Numbered from the stretch's first letter, positions 24,701 to 30,926 are shown. The stretch is DNA of 64,000 bases from Siphonodentalium dalli (GCA_032622095.1 CP136066.1:151668224-151732223), one strand, 5' to 3'. Notes: generated by a model from the sequence alone, not told the origin. Translations and numbers: made by a program.

Positions 24701-26305
24701 CGGTCGGGCTCAAAATACTGTCAAGTTAGTCATACCGCACTGAGCATTGACTCATTTTGCGAGATCCATTATGAGCATTGATTCAACGTTTCTGGGGGGG
24801 GGTGTCATAACCGTGTTTTCCCCTCGGTGCCCCTTTTGCATGTCTTGTGGGCCGGTCATCATCCTCTGGATGTCGTGCTAGTGCTGCTTCATCCTCTAAG
24901 GGGGGGGGGGGGGGGGGGGGGGGGGGGTAGGTTCCTTTATCCTATTAGGAACATGAACGAATGAGTTATTTCCCTTGCCTATGACCAATGTTTGTCCTGG
25001 ACACCTTCACCCTGTGATCATTAGGGCACATGAGGTACGTGTTGTTACCTTTTAGGAGGCTCAGTTGTTTTGGGTTTATCTGATCTACTGCATATGGGAC
25101 ACAATGATCTATTTTTTGGCACATGTCTACCAAGAAATCTTTTTGGTACAGGATGCAGGTCTTTTCTGCTTCAGCAGGCGGGTTTCATGGACATAGTCGG
25201 ATTATCTGCCTCGTGGCCTCCTCCTCTTCAAGAATTCTAATTATAACCATTAGTTCATTCAGTGTCCAAGATATATTTGAAGGAGATATAATATTTTTTT
25301 ACCCAAAATATGAATCTCCTATAATAAATATCTTGGACACTGAACACTATTAAGGGCCCTCCCAGTTGGGATCAACATTCCCGCCCCGCGCACTCGGTAA
25401 AACGCATCAAACACACAGGAGGAAGAAATTAAAAAGGATCGAAATCTTACTTGTCATTCGCTTCTATAGCGAAAGGACTCACACGATTGGTCCAGAGGTA
25501 AAGTTGTTTAGGTTTGACAGTGCGCATACTGTAGGTACTCCGTACCGATTTTTAAAACGACTTCTATGATCTTGCAAGCAAGAAATATATAACCATTAGT
25601 TCACTCAGTGTCCAAGATATTTATTATAGGAGATACATATTTTGGGTAAAAAAATATTATTTCTATGATTTCAGCTATTTTCTATTACTCTATGGGCACC
25701 TTGAGACACAGACAAACACAAATGGTGATGAATTATAGTATTTTAATCATATTTTATGTCATAGATTGTTATTAAAACCGTACTATAAAAAAACCATCGG
25801 TGACTCAAAAATTAAATGGGCCTTTAATGGAATGTAAGTAACCATGCAGTGACATCGCTGATTTTAATGAAATGATTGATAAAGTTCTGATAAAACACTG
25901 TACCTTCTGTATTGATAACTCAGTTGTTATTATGGTAGAAGACCAATTTTCCGGGAAATACCAAATGGAATGTAAATAACTACTGTCATAGATATGCATG
26001 TTTTTTTTACAGAATCAGAGTTCTGGTCAGTCGTCTGGATAGGCCTGAATAACCCAGTCCTGATTAACACGTTCCTGCCACATACTCATAAAACCTCAGC
26101 CAATACAAGCTTCAGTGACATTCTCTGTGGTAAATATGACGATCTGATTAGTGGAATACATACACTCTCAGACAACAGAATCAACGGAATACTCGATACG
26201 ACTGACACGCTGAGAGATAGACGATTCGTAGTTGTGCTCGATGTGTATAGATACCATCGTGATGTCGTTTGTGGAATTGTAAACAGAGCCTATCCATTGT
26301 CGTAA
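535..26305 (+). CDS. RADX: RADX-like ssDNA-binding protein, 3' eleven exons
   Basis: The vertebrate family member is an RPA-related OB-fold protein that binds single-stranded DNA at replication forks and restrains RAD51. The gene is partial at its 5' end. I join exons 535-762, 1745-1824, 2746-2982, 5479-5558, 9078-9184, 10989-11120, 12739-12927, 13811-13956, 17242-17281, 18590-18791 and 26013-26305. These sum to 1734 nt, an uninterrupted frame of 577 codons plus TAA, and every junction agrees in phase. Recognition rests on remembered vertebrate RADX: the order and spacing of PPLLVKVLLKS, VGDSSGTCSLILWN, NYVVKKSF, FICVVAGMV, WITIYDG, VYVTSTKE, QLLKWFKTK and GGYFVYPPLP match it. Vertebrate RADX is longer (about 850 residues), so the N-terminal region lies upstream of this window. 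All introns are GT-AG except the second, which appears to be GC-AG. Introns are filled with transposons. Family assignment is confident; orthology is inferred. Confidence 0.85.
1745..1824 (+). CDS. RADX: RADX-like exon with a likely GC donor
   Basis: The acceptor ACATAG ends at 1744. The exon encodes VHLTVGDSSGTCSLILWN and then RLCPQFYK, the OB-fold core of the family. The only donor that keeps phase with the next exon is AAGAG followed by GCATGT, a GC-AG intron. With it, the stretch between the conserved FYK and VVKK is 17 residues, the same as I recall for the vertebrate protein. Confidence 0.8.
2435..2646. mobile_element. Mariner-like foldback MITE (212 bp)
   Basis: The two halves are near-complete inverted copies. 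The ends are CAGTAATGCCC on the left and GGGCATTACAG on the right, each flanked by TA (2433-2434 and 2647-2648). This is the TA duplication expected of Tc1/mariner insertion. A truncated copy sits at 47645-47798. It is non-coding and lies in a RADX intron. Confidence 0.7.
2746..2982 (+). CDS. RADX: RADX-like exon
   Basis: The acceptor TTTTAG ends at 2745 and the donor GTAAGG starts at 2983. The exon is 237 nt and enters with one base to complete a split Arg codon. It encodes the end of the central OB fold (SLLLIRNYVVKKSF) and a linker ending in NILTRKQLG. Confidence 0.8.
3008..3230. repeat. MITE family A copy (piggyBac-like)
   Basis: This copy shares the block around ACTTATTATCTGAACATTTC and the AATGAATAATAGACCATTCC block with about a dozen copies in the window. 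The intact example at 30176-30406 shows TTAA at both ends. Here the outer ends have decayed. Confidence 0.55.
3679..5345. mobile_element. MITE family B copy split by a hAT insertion
   Basis: Family B elements start near CAAGCCTGCAAATAGTGTG and end with its inverse. They contain the paired GAGGGTGAATTTAGTGATGC inverted motifs. Here the left half (3679-3864) and right half (5076-5345) are separated by a 1.2-kb hAT-like element. Other B copies are continuous across the same point. Confidence 0.6.
3865..5075. mobile_element. hAT-like element nested in MITE family B
   Basis: The terminal inverted repeats read TAGTGATGAGCCGAT on the left and ATCGGCTCATCACTG on the right, a common hAT type. Flanking octamers GTATTTTT and CTACTTTT (one-base offset) look like a decayed target duplication of the family-B host sequence. 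No transposase frame was found, so it is a non-autonomous relic. Confidence 0.6.
5479..5558 (+). CDS. RADX: RADX-like exon (intact copy of a duplicated exon)
   Basis: The acceptor TTTTACAG ends at 5478 and the donor GTAAGT starts at 5559. It encodes CDDFICVVAGMVTYMSHF, the first strands of the next OB fold. A second partial copy with its own donor lies 0.8 kb downstream at 6309-6366. This copy is preferred because it has both splice sites and keeps phase with both neighbours. Confidence 0.8.
6309..6366 (+). pseudogene. Partial duplicate of the 5479-5558 RADX exon
   Basis: This segment and the following intron bases (to about 6383) closely match 5501-5575, including the GTAAGTAAGCT donor. The reading frame is intact (CDVAGVVTYMSHFEREVIN) and the differences include conservative codon changes. 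The 5' quarter and the polypyrimidine acceptor of the intact exon have no counterpart. A candidate AG at 6316-6317 is out of phase with the upstream exon. It is most likely a dead exon copy; use as an alternative exon with an unseen acceptor cannot be excluded. Confidence 0.6.
6384..7600. other. RADX intron, nothing recognised
   Basis: Short overlapping open frames at 7266-7560 occur on both strands, without motifs or splice context. I see no gene or clear element here. Confidence 0.4.
7640..8600. repeat. Dispersed repeat ending in a 52-bp hairpin
   Basis: Blocks such as GATTGGTCAATGCC, GTGATACTTTAAGAAA and CGCCCCACATCATGAC recur in the same order and orientation at about 27260-28100. Both copies end in an inverted repeat built around AATCAACATCGTTTTCGATG. 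The hairpin here has perfect arms at 8464-8515 and 8539-8590. The other copy's hairpin is decayed. Confidence 0.55.
9078..9184 (+). CDS. RADX: RADX-like exon
   Basis: The acceptor TTCACAG ends at 9077 and the donor GTGAGA starts at 9185. It encodes GGFWIRNWITIYDG and CAKPIYVQLYDCQ, matching the family motif around WIHIADG in the third OB fold. It enters with two bases completing a split Asn codon and ends in phase 0. Confidence 0.85.
9251..9396. repeat. Long foldback repeat
   Basis: Arms 9251-9314 and 9332-9396 are near-perfect inverses with an 18-bp loop. The motif GTCCAATATGACTTTTTC recurs alone at about 9698-9716, so the element has a relative there. Confidence 0.65.
10720..10880. repeat. 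Foldback repeat
   Basis: Arms of about 70 bp, with scattered mismatches, flank a loop near 10791-10809. The core is CGAGGCGAGAGACGTTTGGG against its inverse. It is likely a foldback MITE. Confidence 0.55.
10989..11120 (+). CDS. RADX: RADX-like exon
   Basis: The acceptor TTTCCATAG ends at 10988 and the donor GTGAGT starts at 11121. It is exactly 44 codons, phase 0 to 0. It encodes LTPGMLIICRHVRVVQ followed by HRFVYVTSTKETS, which matches the vertebrate segment joining the IHIADG strand to the YTYD region. Confidence 0.8.
11127..11290. repeat. MITE family A copy, reverse orientation
   Basis: It begins CAACCCTTTGTGTAATGAAT, then carries the GGATTCTCCCATTCAGTTAT block that is the reverse complement of the family-A end. 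It directly follows the RADX exon ending at 11120. Confidence 0.5.
11395..11890. repeat. Repeat family C copy, degenerate
   Basis: It carries the CCGTCCGTCCGTCTGTC run, then GACACTTGCTATCCGA, and repeated units around CACCCCTCACCTGTATAG. The same architecture is seen at 34960-35140, and a related form at 23535-24110 and 31580-31990. Confidence 0.45.
11935..12190. repeat. MITE family B fragment
   Basis: It contains AAATTCACCCTCTGGGAACC, the AAGTTCCCCAGTTGAGGTTG block and GAGACTATAGATACTGC, all shared with 30535-30926 and 42007-42436. Confidence 0.5.
12739..12927 (+). CDS. RADX: RADX-like exon
   Basis: The acceptor TGTTGCAG ends at 12738 and the donor GTAATA starts at 12928. It is 63 codons, phase 0 to 0. 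It encodes VKQLLKWFKTKPC and SLGGYFVYPPLPLELTKF, the strongest family signature in the gene (a conserved W followed by GGYxxYPP). Confidence 0.88.
13125..13200. repeat. Perfect 36-bp hairpin
   Basis: Arms 13125-13160 and 13165-13200 are exact inverse complements with a 4-base loop (ATGG). A degraded family-D fragment follows at about 13205-13328. Confidence 0.75.
13811..13956 (+). CDS. RADX: RADX-like exon
   Basis: The acceptor TTTTGTAG ends at 13810 and the donor GTAAAT starts at 13957. It encodes a predicted helix followed by RVVIQAQLMYIKYH and a Ser/Lys/Arg-rich tail. This corresponds to the vertebrate segment before the long low-complexity linker. It ends in phase 2, completed by the short next exon. 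Confidence 0.8.
13982..15086. mobile_element. hAT-like element with 8-bp TSD (1105 bp)
   Basis: The left end reads CAGGCCCCAAGCTAGGGG and the right end is the inverse of CAGGGCCCAAGCTAGGGG. The octamer GGCAGCAT flanks both sides exactly (13974-13981 and 15087-15094), as expected for hAT integration. The interior has no transposase frame. It sits 25 bp into the intron after the exon ending at 13956. Confidence 0.8.
15165..15450. repeat. Repeat family F fragment
   Basis: It reads as the reverse of sequence at 48000-49080: the motif ATATCTCAGCCATGGTTATC corresponds to the GATAACCCATGG units there. Microsatellite-like ATACATATATGT follows at 15470-15490. Confidence 0.4.
15578..17081. mobile_element. 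hAT-like element with 8-bp TSD (1504 bp)
   Basis: The left end is TAGTGCTGGGCGATAT and the right end is the inverse of TTAGGGCTGGGCCATAT, the widespread CTGGGCGATAT class of hAT termini. The octamer ATGTGTAC is repeated exactly at 15570-15577 and 17082-17089. Short frames inside (for example 16678-16902, - strand) are not recognisable as transposase. Confidence 0.82.
17242..17281 (+). CDS. RADX: RADX-like micro-exon (40 nt)
   Basis: The acceptor TTGCTATACAG ends at 17241 and the donor GTAAGT starts at 17282. It encodes only RKHKLDADTELGRH with its neighbour. The support is the pair of good splice sites and the exact phase fit (1 base in, 0 out). Residue-level conservation is not recognisable, so this is the least certain exon. 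Dropping it would break the frame between 13956 and 18590. Confidence 0.6.
17950..18535. repeat. Tandem repeat of about 152-160 bp, 3-4 units
   Basis: Units begin near AAGTCAACAAGGACCATAA (at about 17968, 18120 and 18280). Each contains CCAAATTTGATAACAATC and a GGAAACCAAAATAATC block. The last unit ends in a TAGTCCCCCGAATATT block. A dispersed single unit with the same end lies at 40715-40940. It abuts the RADX exon at 18590. Confidence 0.65.
18590..18791 (+). CDS. RADX: RADX-like exon
   Basis: The acceptor AATTTCAG ends at 18589 and the donor GTAAAT starts at 18792. It is 202 nt, open throughout, and encodes LLSDDWLELRNRHGAIG onward, ending in KDMEKLLG. It lies in the C-terminal third, where I cannot align the family residue by residue. 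It is placed by its open frame and phase. Confidence 0.7.
19290..19412 (+). repeat. Left copy of a coding-looking repeat pair
   Basis: It matches 25845-25965 in the same orientation (blocks around TTGATAAAGTT, TACCTTCTGT and GAAGACCAATTT). Both copies keep an open frame, with MLDKVL here against MIDKVL there, and EDQFTG against EDQFSG. The two copies bracket the DIRS-like element. Origin unknown: a duplicated relic exon or a repeat. Confidence 0.45.
19629..19842 (+). repeat. DIRS-like left inverted terminal repeat
   Basis: It starts at ATCTCCTTCAAATATATC and runs to TTTTATTTCTTC. It lacks about 25 outer bases present at the right end, which is the usual DIRS asymmetry. Confidence 0.8.
19807..20313 (+). 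CDS. Unrecognised 168-codon open frame in the DIRS-like element
   Basis: The ATG lies inside the left terminal repeat and the frame runs into the element body, where a DIRS first frame would start. It is Phe/Ile/Leu-rich with no motif I recognise (no zinc knuckle, no polymerase). At 168 codons it is longer than expected by chance in AT-rich DNA, but AT-rich composition could mimic a hydrophobic protein. It could be a decayed gag or a chance frame. Confidence 0.25.
   Translation: MTSKISILLFLLRRKISRIFHLFIFNERSLYDIANETAQFPNFVHYARVFQFSEFGFTIVQQSFILQYCLINDSGPWVDNFINKYFNFVLFTRITSNKYRFLHKTIFNKPMLFRVIRVHVGFLLTLHWMQYCVGVYTKLQFGVWSLIKSYPNVLELIISNILHYNILQ
20433..21077. mobile_element. Inverted-repeat MITE nested in the DIRS-like element
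   Basis: The left end is TAGGGGTGCCACGATTGATC and the right end is the inverse of AGAGGTGCCACGATCATTG, a hAT-like terminus. No exact flanking duplication could be read, so the limits are approximate. Confidence 0.45.
21060..22620 (+). other. GC-rich, coding-looking block of the DIRS-like element
   Basis: Base composition changes sharply from the AT-rich surroundings. Overlapping Pro/Ala/Ser-rich open frames occur on both strands (for example 21063-21398 and 21468-21812 on +). The motif GTCATGCCTCC or GGACATGCCTCC recurs. It may be remnant gag-like coding sequence of the retroelement; no domain can be assigned. Confidence 0.3.
22058..22525. repeat. 117-bp tandem repeat, about 4 units
   Basis: CCTCCTCTATTTGTAGTCG starts at 22121, 22246, 22363 and 22480, giving spacings of 125, 117 and 117. 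Units contain ACAGCCTGCGCTGCAGGCTC, itself a small palindrome. 117 is 39 codons, so the later units stay open on both strands. An 8-bp insert (near 22228-22236) breaks phase between the first two. Confidence 0.85.
23535..24110. repeat. Repeat family C copy
   Basis: It starts near ACCCATACCATAGTATGGTA (a small palindrome), passes a GTCTGTCTGTCTGTC run, then three related units with ATCTGATCGGAACCAAA and GTTATGGCCCTTTTTC. It is closely related to 31580-31990. Confidence 0.65.
24900..24927 (+). repeat. Run of 28 consecutive G
   Basis: It is a pure G homopolymer, with a shorter G8 run at about 24795. It could form G-quadruplex structure and its length may be unreliable. Confidence 0.85.
25242..25344. 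repeat. DIRS-like internal complementary region
   Basis: Bases 25242-25290 invert the left tip of the element (ACTGAATGAACTAATGGT block). Bases 25291-25344 invert the right tip (GGGTAAAAAAATATT and AAATATCTTGGACACTGA). The junction reproduces the two ends joined head to tail. Confidence 0.8.
25421..25660 (-). repeat. DIRS-like right inverted terminal repeat
   Basis: It is the inverse of 19629-19842 with a handful of substitutions, plus an outer extension through GGGTAAAAAAATATTAT. Confidence 0.8.
25845..25965 (+). repeat. Right copy of the coding-looking repeat pair
   Basis: See 19290-19412. The open frame here reads ADFNEMIDKVL, then TFCIDNSVVIMVEDQFSG. No pair of splice sites fits the phase between the RADX exons at 18791 and 26013, so I do not call it an exon. 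Confidence 0.4.
26013..26305 (+). CDS. RADX: RADX-like terminal exon and stop
   Basis: A run of eight T and the acceptor TTTACAG end at 26012. Two bases complete a split Glu codon, then 96 codons run to TAA at 26303-26305. It encodes WSVVWIGLNNPVLINTF, probably a final beta-rich domain, and the closing RRFVVVLDVYRYHRDVV. No canonical AATAAA was seen close behind the stop. The preceding intron of 7.2 kb carries the DIRS-like element. Confidence 0.75.
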
Positions 26306-26380
26306 CATTTAATTGGATTTGTTTATGAATTATCATGGCTACTGTGTCTACGGTTATTAAAATTTAGATGACAAATGTTT

Positions 26381-26805
26381 ACCCATTCTTTACTAAACTA
26401 AATACTCAATGATGAGTATTTAACCCATAGGAAATGTTCAGATAATAAGTTAAACAAACGCCCATATCCCTCCTTGTGACCATAGGTCGTTTGATGAACT
26501 TATTACCTGAACATTTCCCTCAATAAATAGGACCCCTTCTGTACTTTTGCTATCTGTCATCTGGTTATTTTCCTGAAAACCCCTCCAGAATAGACCACTC
26601 CAATGTATTCCTTTATAATTGAGTGGGAGCATCCATTTAGTATAAAACGGGTTAACCCCTTCCTTCCTGAATGGATTCTCCCATCAGTTATAAAAGTATA
26701 CATTTCAATGGTCTACTGTTCATTGTATTTCCATTTGTTGAACATAGTATCTGAATAGTTCCTAAGGGAACTACTTGTCAATGCATTTTAAGTAAAAAAG
26801 GATTC
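26381..26805. repeat. Two MITE family A copies, back to back
   Basis: A forward copy (26381-26657) starts at the ACTAAATACTCAATGATGAG block and ends TTTAGTATAAAACGGGTTAA. It is followed at once by an inverted partial copy (26654-26805) beginning TAACCCCTTCC. The RADX stop is 76 bp upstream, so the 3' UTR may run into it. Confidence 0.6.
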
Positions 26806-27259
26806 AGTAATAATGTTCATCTCCTGATGTGATTGCATGCTACAAAGCAGCATTCAGATAACTTTGCTGCATTGGTCCATTGTGTTGGACCTGTTTAACT
26901 GTTTACCCACATTGGTTGCATTACAACGCAGTTTCCGATTGTAGCTGTTAAGTGCGATATTGAAATAAATGCAATATTGCAAATCAGTCTATCTGTTATA
27001 AATAACTCTACAATAATGCCAAGCCTGTCAAATCCCAACAACTAAATCTTTATTCTCAAAATACAAGTCAATAATTCCTTCGCTTCGCAGACTAAGCCTC
27101 CATCTTTGATTGATTGAAAACGGAACTACAACATGAAGAGCCCTCATAATTGGCTATGGCAATCAGAAATGCCGAAGACATTTTCTGAATCAAATTGGGC
27201 TGCGGCAAAGGGTTGCCGAAGCCAAACAATCTGAATTAAGAGTGCTGTTGAAATCCGTG

Positions 27260-28100
27260 CCTTTGATTGGTCGAGAGGGTAGAGTGTGACCTGATCTATC
27301 ACTGTATAGATGTTGTAGTGTACGAGTGACCTGATACTTTAAGAAAATGGGCGTTTCTAACCATCACCCCACATGACACCATGGATGACACGCAACTGGA
27401 AACACCTGAAGTCAGAATCATTTGACAAAGTATTTGATGAGTATATTGCGTATTTCTGTTCCTTACGATTACTTTGCTATAGTTCTGTCATTACTTAACG
27501 ACTGGGTTTATGTTTTGTAGTGCTCGCCTGCATGCTCAAAATTCGTGCAGCATTTTTTATTTGCCCAATTAATTAAAAAAAATTCTGCTTCATACCAATG
27601 ATAATGACATGTCATTGGCCAAGAAAACATTCAATGTGACGAGGGCGTTTGTGACCATTGCTTTTGGGATTTTGCTCACCTCGGGTGTGTTGATAATTAT
27701 TTAGATGTTCATACAATACTTTTTATGTATAAATAGTTGACAAACAATAAATATTTTCTTGATCATGTGTAGTTTATCGCAGAGAGTTTAAGTGTTTATT
27801 TATTTTCTGAAAGTTCGATCGGTCATTGTCAATTTGGACAATTTTATTTTCTGCCCATCAACCGGATTCAGAGATTGTCCAACAGAAAATCCTGTTCTGT
27901 CTATTTATTTTCTGAAATGGATTAACACTAGATTGTTGCAATTAAATTTCTATTGTAGTTATAAGTAATCAACATTGTTTTTTGATGGATGAGCATTTCG
28001 AAGTCTAAGTGGATGAACAACAAACAAAATTTAATTCTAATTATTCTTCAACTGAGACTTCTATACGCAAATAGATCCATCGAAAAATTGATTGCATATA
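27260..28100. repeat. Second copy of the 7640-8600 dispersed repeat
   Basis: It shares TTTGATTGGTC, GTGACCTGATACTTTAAGAA and a decayed version of the terminal hairpin (27960-28095), in the same orientation as 7640-8600. Confidence 0.5.
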
Positions 28101-28677
28101 TAATGCAACCTATATAAGGATTAACCGAAGGGTTTTACATACAAGTTATGACCACTTACCTCACGGTTACATCTCCATAAAAACAGTCCACATGACAGTT
28201 AATCCTTATATTTATATACATTTAGCGAAAAAGCCACTTTTGTAAATGTATTTAAATCAAAAAGTGTATCGTGACAAAACCAGCCCAAAATATCCCATAG
28301 CACCCTTGGCAAAAGTTAACAGGAACAATTTCTTTATATTGAAACCTGATGATTTAATTTAAGTCAATCCTGTGCGAGTCCAAATGCGCCCAAAACATTA
28401 CGCGTTTTTCTTTCCGGTATCGATGACGTATCGATGTAATTATGGGGTTGCAGTTATGAGCTGTTGCGCGTTCACCGAGAAATAACTGCAACAAGTCACG
28501 TGGGCGCCGACCAATCGGAATGCTGGATTTGGTGATAATCACACTTAGTATGTAAATATATATGTATGGATATCAGCACTATTATGCCAATACTGTGTAA
28601 TCACATCAGGAAACTTTATCGCAATGCCGTTTGCACCCACACCCAACATTGATGTCTGCCCTTGTGTATTTATCTTA

Positions 28678-28800
28678 TTTAACCCATTCTATGCTAAATA
28701 CTCATTGACGAATAGTTATCCCTTAGGAAATGTTTAGATAATAAGTTCAACAAATGAACTCCAATTTCCAGTTGAATAATAGACCATTATAGAAAGGGTT
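28678..28800. repeat. MITE family A copy, internally deleted
   Basis: Family-A left end (TTAACCCATTCTATGCTAAA) and right end (ACCATTATAGAAAGGGTTAA) are joined with much of the middle missing. Confidence 0.5.
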
Positions 28801-28952
28801 AAGCAGATCTTTCGGGGCACATCGGTGCTTCATTAAATGAAGTGAACATTATTCAGTTACTTGTATGTTGTAACCGAATAGTGTAAACTTAAAAGCACTG
28901 AAGAATGCCTTGGGCCGAAAGCTCTGCTGTAACCCTTCGATGACTGGAACTT

Positions 28953-29332
28953 TAGGGCTGCATACATTCATCACGAATTCAACGTATCGCGATACACTTT
29001 CAAATGATATGAGTATCGTATCGTGTCATGTGTATCGCAATAAAGGAAATCAAGTAATGTCTGAAGATGGGCCAGTGTAAAAAAGCAAAACCTTCAATTA
29101 TCTCTCAAGTTTACATGTATGTATACTATGTATATTTGACTTATTTAGCCAACAATTAAACTGCATTTTAGTTTAAAATGAACTCTACCTCCAGTTAAAA
29201 ACTTGTTGTTTCTGATAATACAGGCACTATTCATTGGAAACACTAACTTAGTGTATCGTGATATGTATCGTATCATTGATCATGTATTGTGATTCGTATT
29301 GTATCATGACCAAGTGTATCGTTGCAGCCCTA
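28953..29332. mobile_element. hAT-like MITE with 8-bp TSD (380 bp)
   Basis: Ends TAGGGCTGCA and TGCAGCCCTA are flanked by exact octamers TGGAACTT (28945-28952 and 29333-29340). The interior has many GTATCGTATC-type units and no coding frame. Confidence 0.82.
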
Positions 29333-29340
29333 TGGAACTT

Positions 29341-29575
29341 CCAGAAATTTTGCAAAAATCCTGTACCAATGCATTCCCTCATAGATGTGTCTCCCATAGG
29401 AGCCTTACATATGGTAAGAGAATACATTGGCCGAACAGTATTTACCTTGACATTGTAAACCATTGCATTCTCTTATATGGGAGACTCACATATATAATAG
29501 AAAGCATTGGCACAGGATCTTTATTATTGTACCAGCTCAGTTCCCCATCATGAAATGGTTTATGACCGTCATTGT
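29341..29575. repeat. MITE family D copy
   Basis: It carries the AATGCATTCTCTTATAT blocks in inverted pairs and the GTACCAGCTCAGTTCC end. The sequence between the paired blocks (TTACCTTGACATTGTAA) is shared with 13240-13260 and 41200-41220. Confidence 0.55.
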
Positions 29576-29984
29576 TACTTTATTCACAACCCTGTCCCTC
29601 ATTTGGACAATGAACTCATAATCATATGGATCTGTTTTAACCTAATCAGAAAGTACTTACTTTGGCCTTATGCTGTTTATTATCTGAACAATCACAATGT
29701 TACGAGTGTTTCTCCAACTTTAATCCAATTATAGTATCTTAACATCTCTACATGTGAAAAAAGGATCATTCCCATGTATATTTTCTTAACTGAATGGGAG
29801 AATTCATACAATACAAAAGGGTTAATTGATGTCATGTTACGTTATTCTCATTTGTCATGCTATGTTTGTAAATTTAGCTATTACTTTGTGAATATGAAGT
29901 TAGTTATCAATAAAATGTTAACCTTACTTATGACGTGTGATACATGTAGATAAAACAACATGTCATTTTTCACCAAGTTATTAA

Positions 29985-30171
29985 CACTTTCATGATGGGA
30001 GCTGCACTGGTGCGGCATTAAAGATCATGTGCCAGTACATAAGAAATTCAAGGTAAATATTGTTAGGCCAATGCATTCTCTTATATATGTGAGGCTCCCT
30101 ATGGGAGACTCGCAAAAATGAGAGAATGCATTATTGGCACAGGGTTTTCGCAAAATTTCAGGAAGGCTAGG
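29985..30171. mobile_element. MITE family D copy with TTAA target
   Basis: It begins CACTTTCATGATGGGAGCTG after TTAA (29981-29984) and ends before TTAA at 30172-30175. Between are the hairpin-forming CTCTTATATATGTGAGGC blocks. The right TTAA is shared with the family-A element that follows. Confidence 0.65.
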
Positions 30172-30175
30172 TTAA

Positions 30176-30406
30176 CCCTTTCTGTACTAAATACTCATTG
30201 ACGAGTAGTTCCCATTGGAAATGTTCAAATATATTGATTGTTGAACTTATTATCTGAACATTTCCCACCAAAGAATATGAATATTCATGTCCTTGATTAG
30301 CTTCTGGTCTGTCTGCTTTTATTACCTTTTAATACTGCTCCAAATGAATAATAGATCATTCCAATGTAAACATTTATAACAAAGAATCCATTTAGTATAG
30401 AACGGG
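30176..30406. mobile_element. MITE family A, best copy, TTAA target (piggyBac-like)
   Basis: Terminal repeats CCCTTTCTGTACTAAAT and ATTTAGTATAGAACGGG lie between TTAA (30172-30175) and TTAA (30407-30410). The TTAA target and the CCC/GGG termini are the piggyBac pattern. It is non-coding, 231 bp. Confidence 0.7.
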
Positions 30407-30534
30407 TTAAAGACAGAAGAAAGCTTTAGATTTATAATGTTTCCCATCAAAAATATCCGATTATACATATAAAGAATAACAAGTCACTCTTCCTCTGAAG
30501 CTTTCGCAGCCTTTACCAATGCTGCTAGCCTGCA

Positions 30535-30926
30535 AATAGTGTGTCTGTCATGTGCAGAATGAGGTCCCCAGAGGGTGAATTTAGTAATGCTATACCGCAC
30601 AGCAGGCTATCATCACCAAATTCATTTTGCCTCGTCCTCATCTTCTGGGAAGTATATATTGTCTCAAATTGACATTTGTTTTAGTTACTTTTTCCCTTCT
30701 GTTCAATATCTATATCCCCTAATTTACTGAATCAAGGTGACTAACATAATAGGTGAACATCAACTTCAGCTGGGGAAATTCAATCTGATCCTAGATCTCC
30801 CATAGCAGTTGAGGCCTAAGCAGAATGAGGTTCCCAGAGGGTGAATTTGTCTGATGCTAGCCCGCATCACTAAATTGACCCTCTGGGGACCTCATTCTGG
30901 AAATGACACACACTATTTGCAGGCTT
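30535..30926. mobile_element. MITE family B copy
   Basis: It starts CTAGCCTGCAAATAGTGTGT and ends ACACTATTTGCAGGCTT. It has two internal inverted pairs of the GAGGGTGAATTT motif. The flanking duplication is not readable here. Confidence 0.65.

Larger units (their letters stand above)
22640..25240. other. Rest of the DIRS-like interior, no gene
   Basis: It contains a nested family-C repeat at 23535-24110, a block at 24525-24580 shared with 32705-32765 (CGATCGTGATCGGCCTCTCG), and G homopolymers. I found no polymerase or recombinase motifs. Confidence 0.5.
19629..25660 (+). mobile_element. DIRS-like tyrosine-recombinase retroelement, non-autonomous
   Basis: The left terminal repeat (19629-19842) is matched in inverted orientation by the right one (about 25421-25660) over more than 200 bp with few mismatches. 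Just inside the right repeat, 25242-25344 is the inverse of the element's left tip joined to its right tip. This is the internal complementary region that defines DIRS elements, used for rolling or circular intermediates. No direct duplication is seen at the ends, also typical. The 6.0-kb length fits the family. No reverse transcriptase, RNase H or tyrosine recombinase frame survives, and later insertions and tandem repeats fill the interior. Orientation is inferred from the position of the internal complementary region. Confidence 0.75.

Noticed and set aside
25845-25965. Extra RADX exon before the terminal exon
   Set aside because: The frame is open but no acceptor and donor pair agrees with the phase of the flanking exons, and joining it would create a stop at the next junction.
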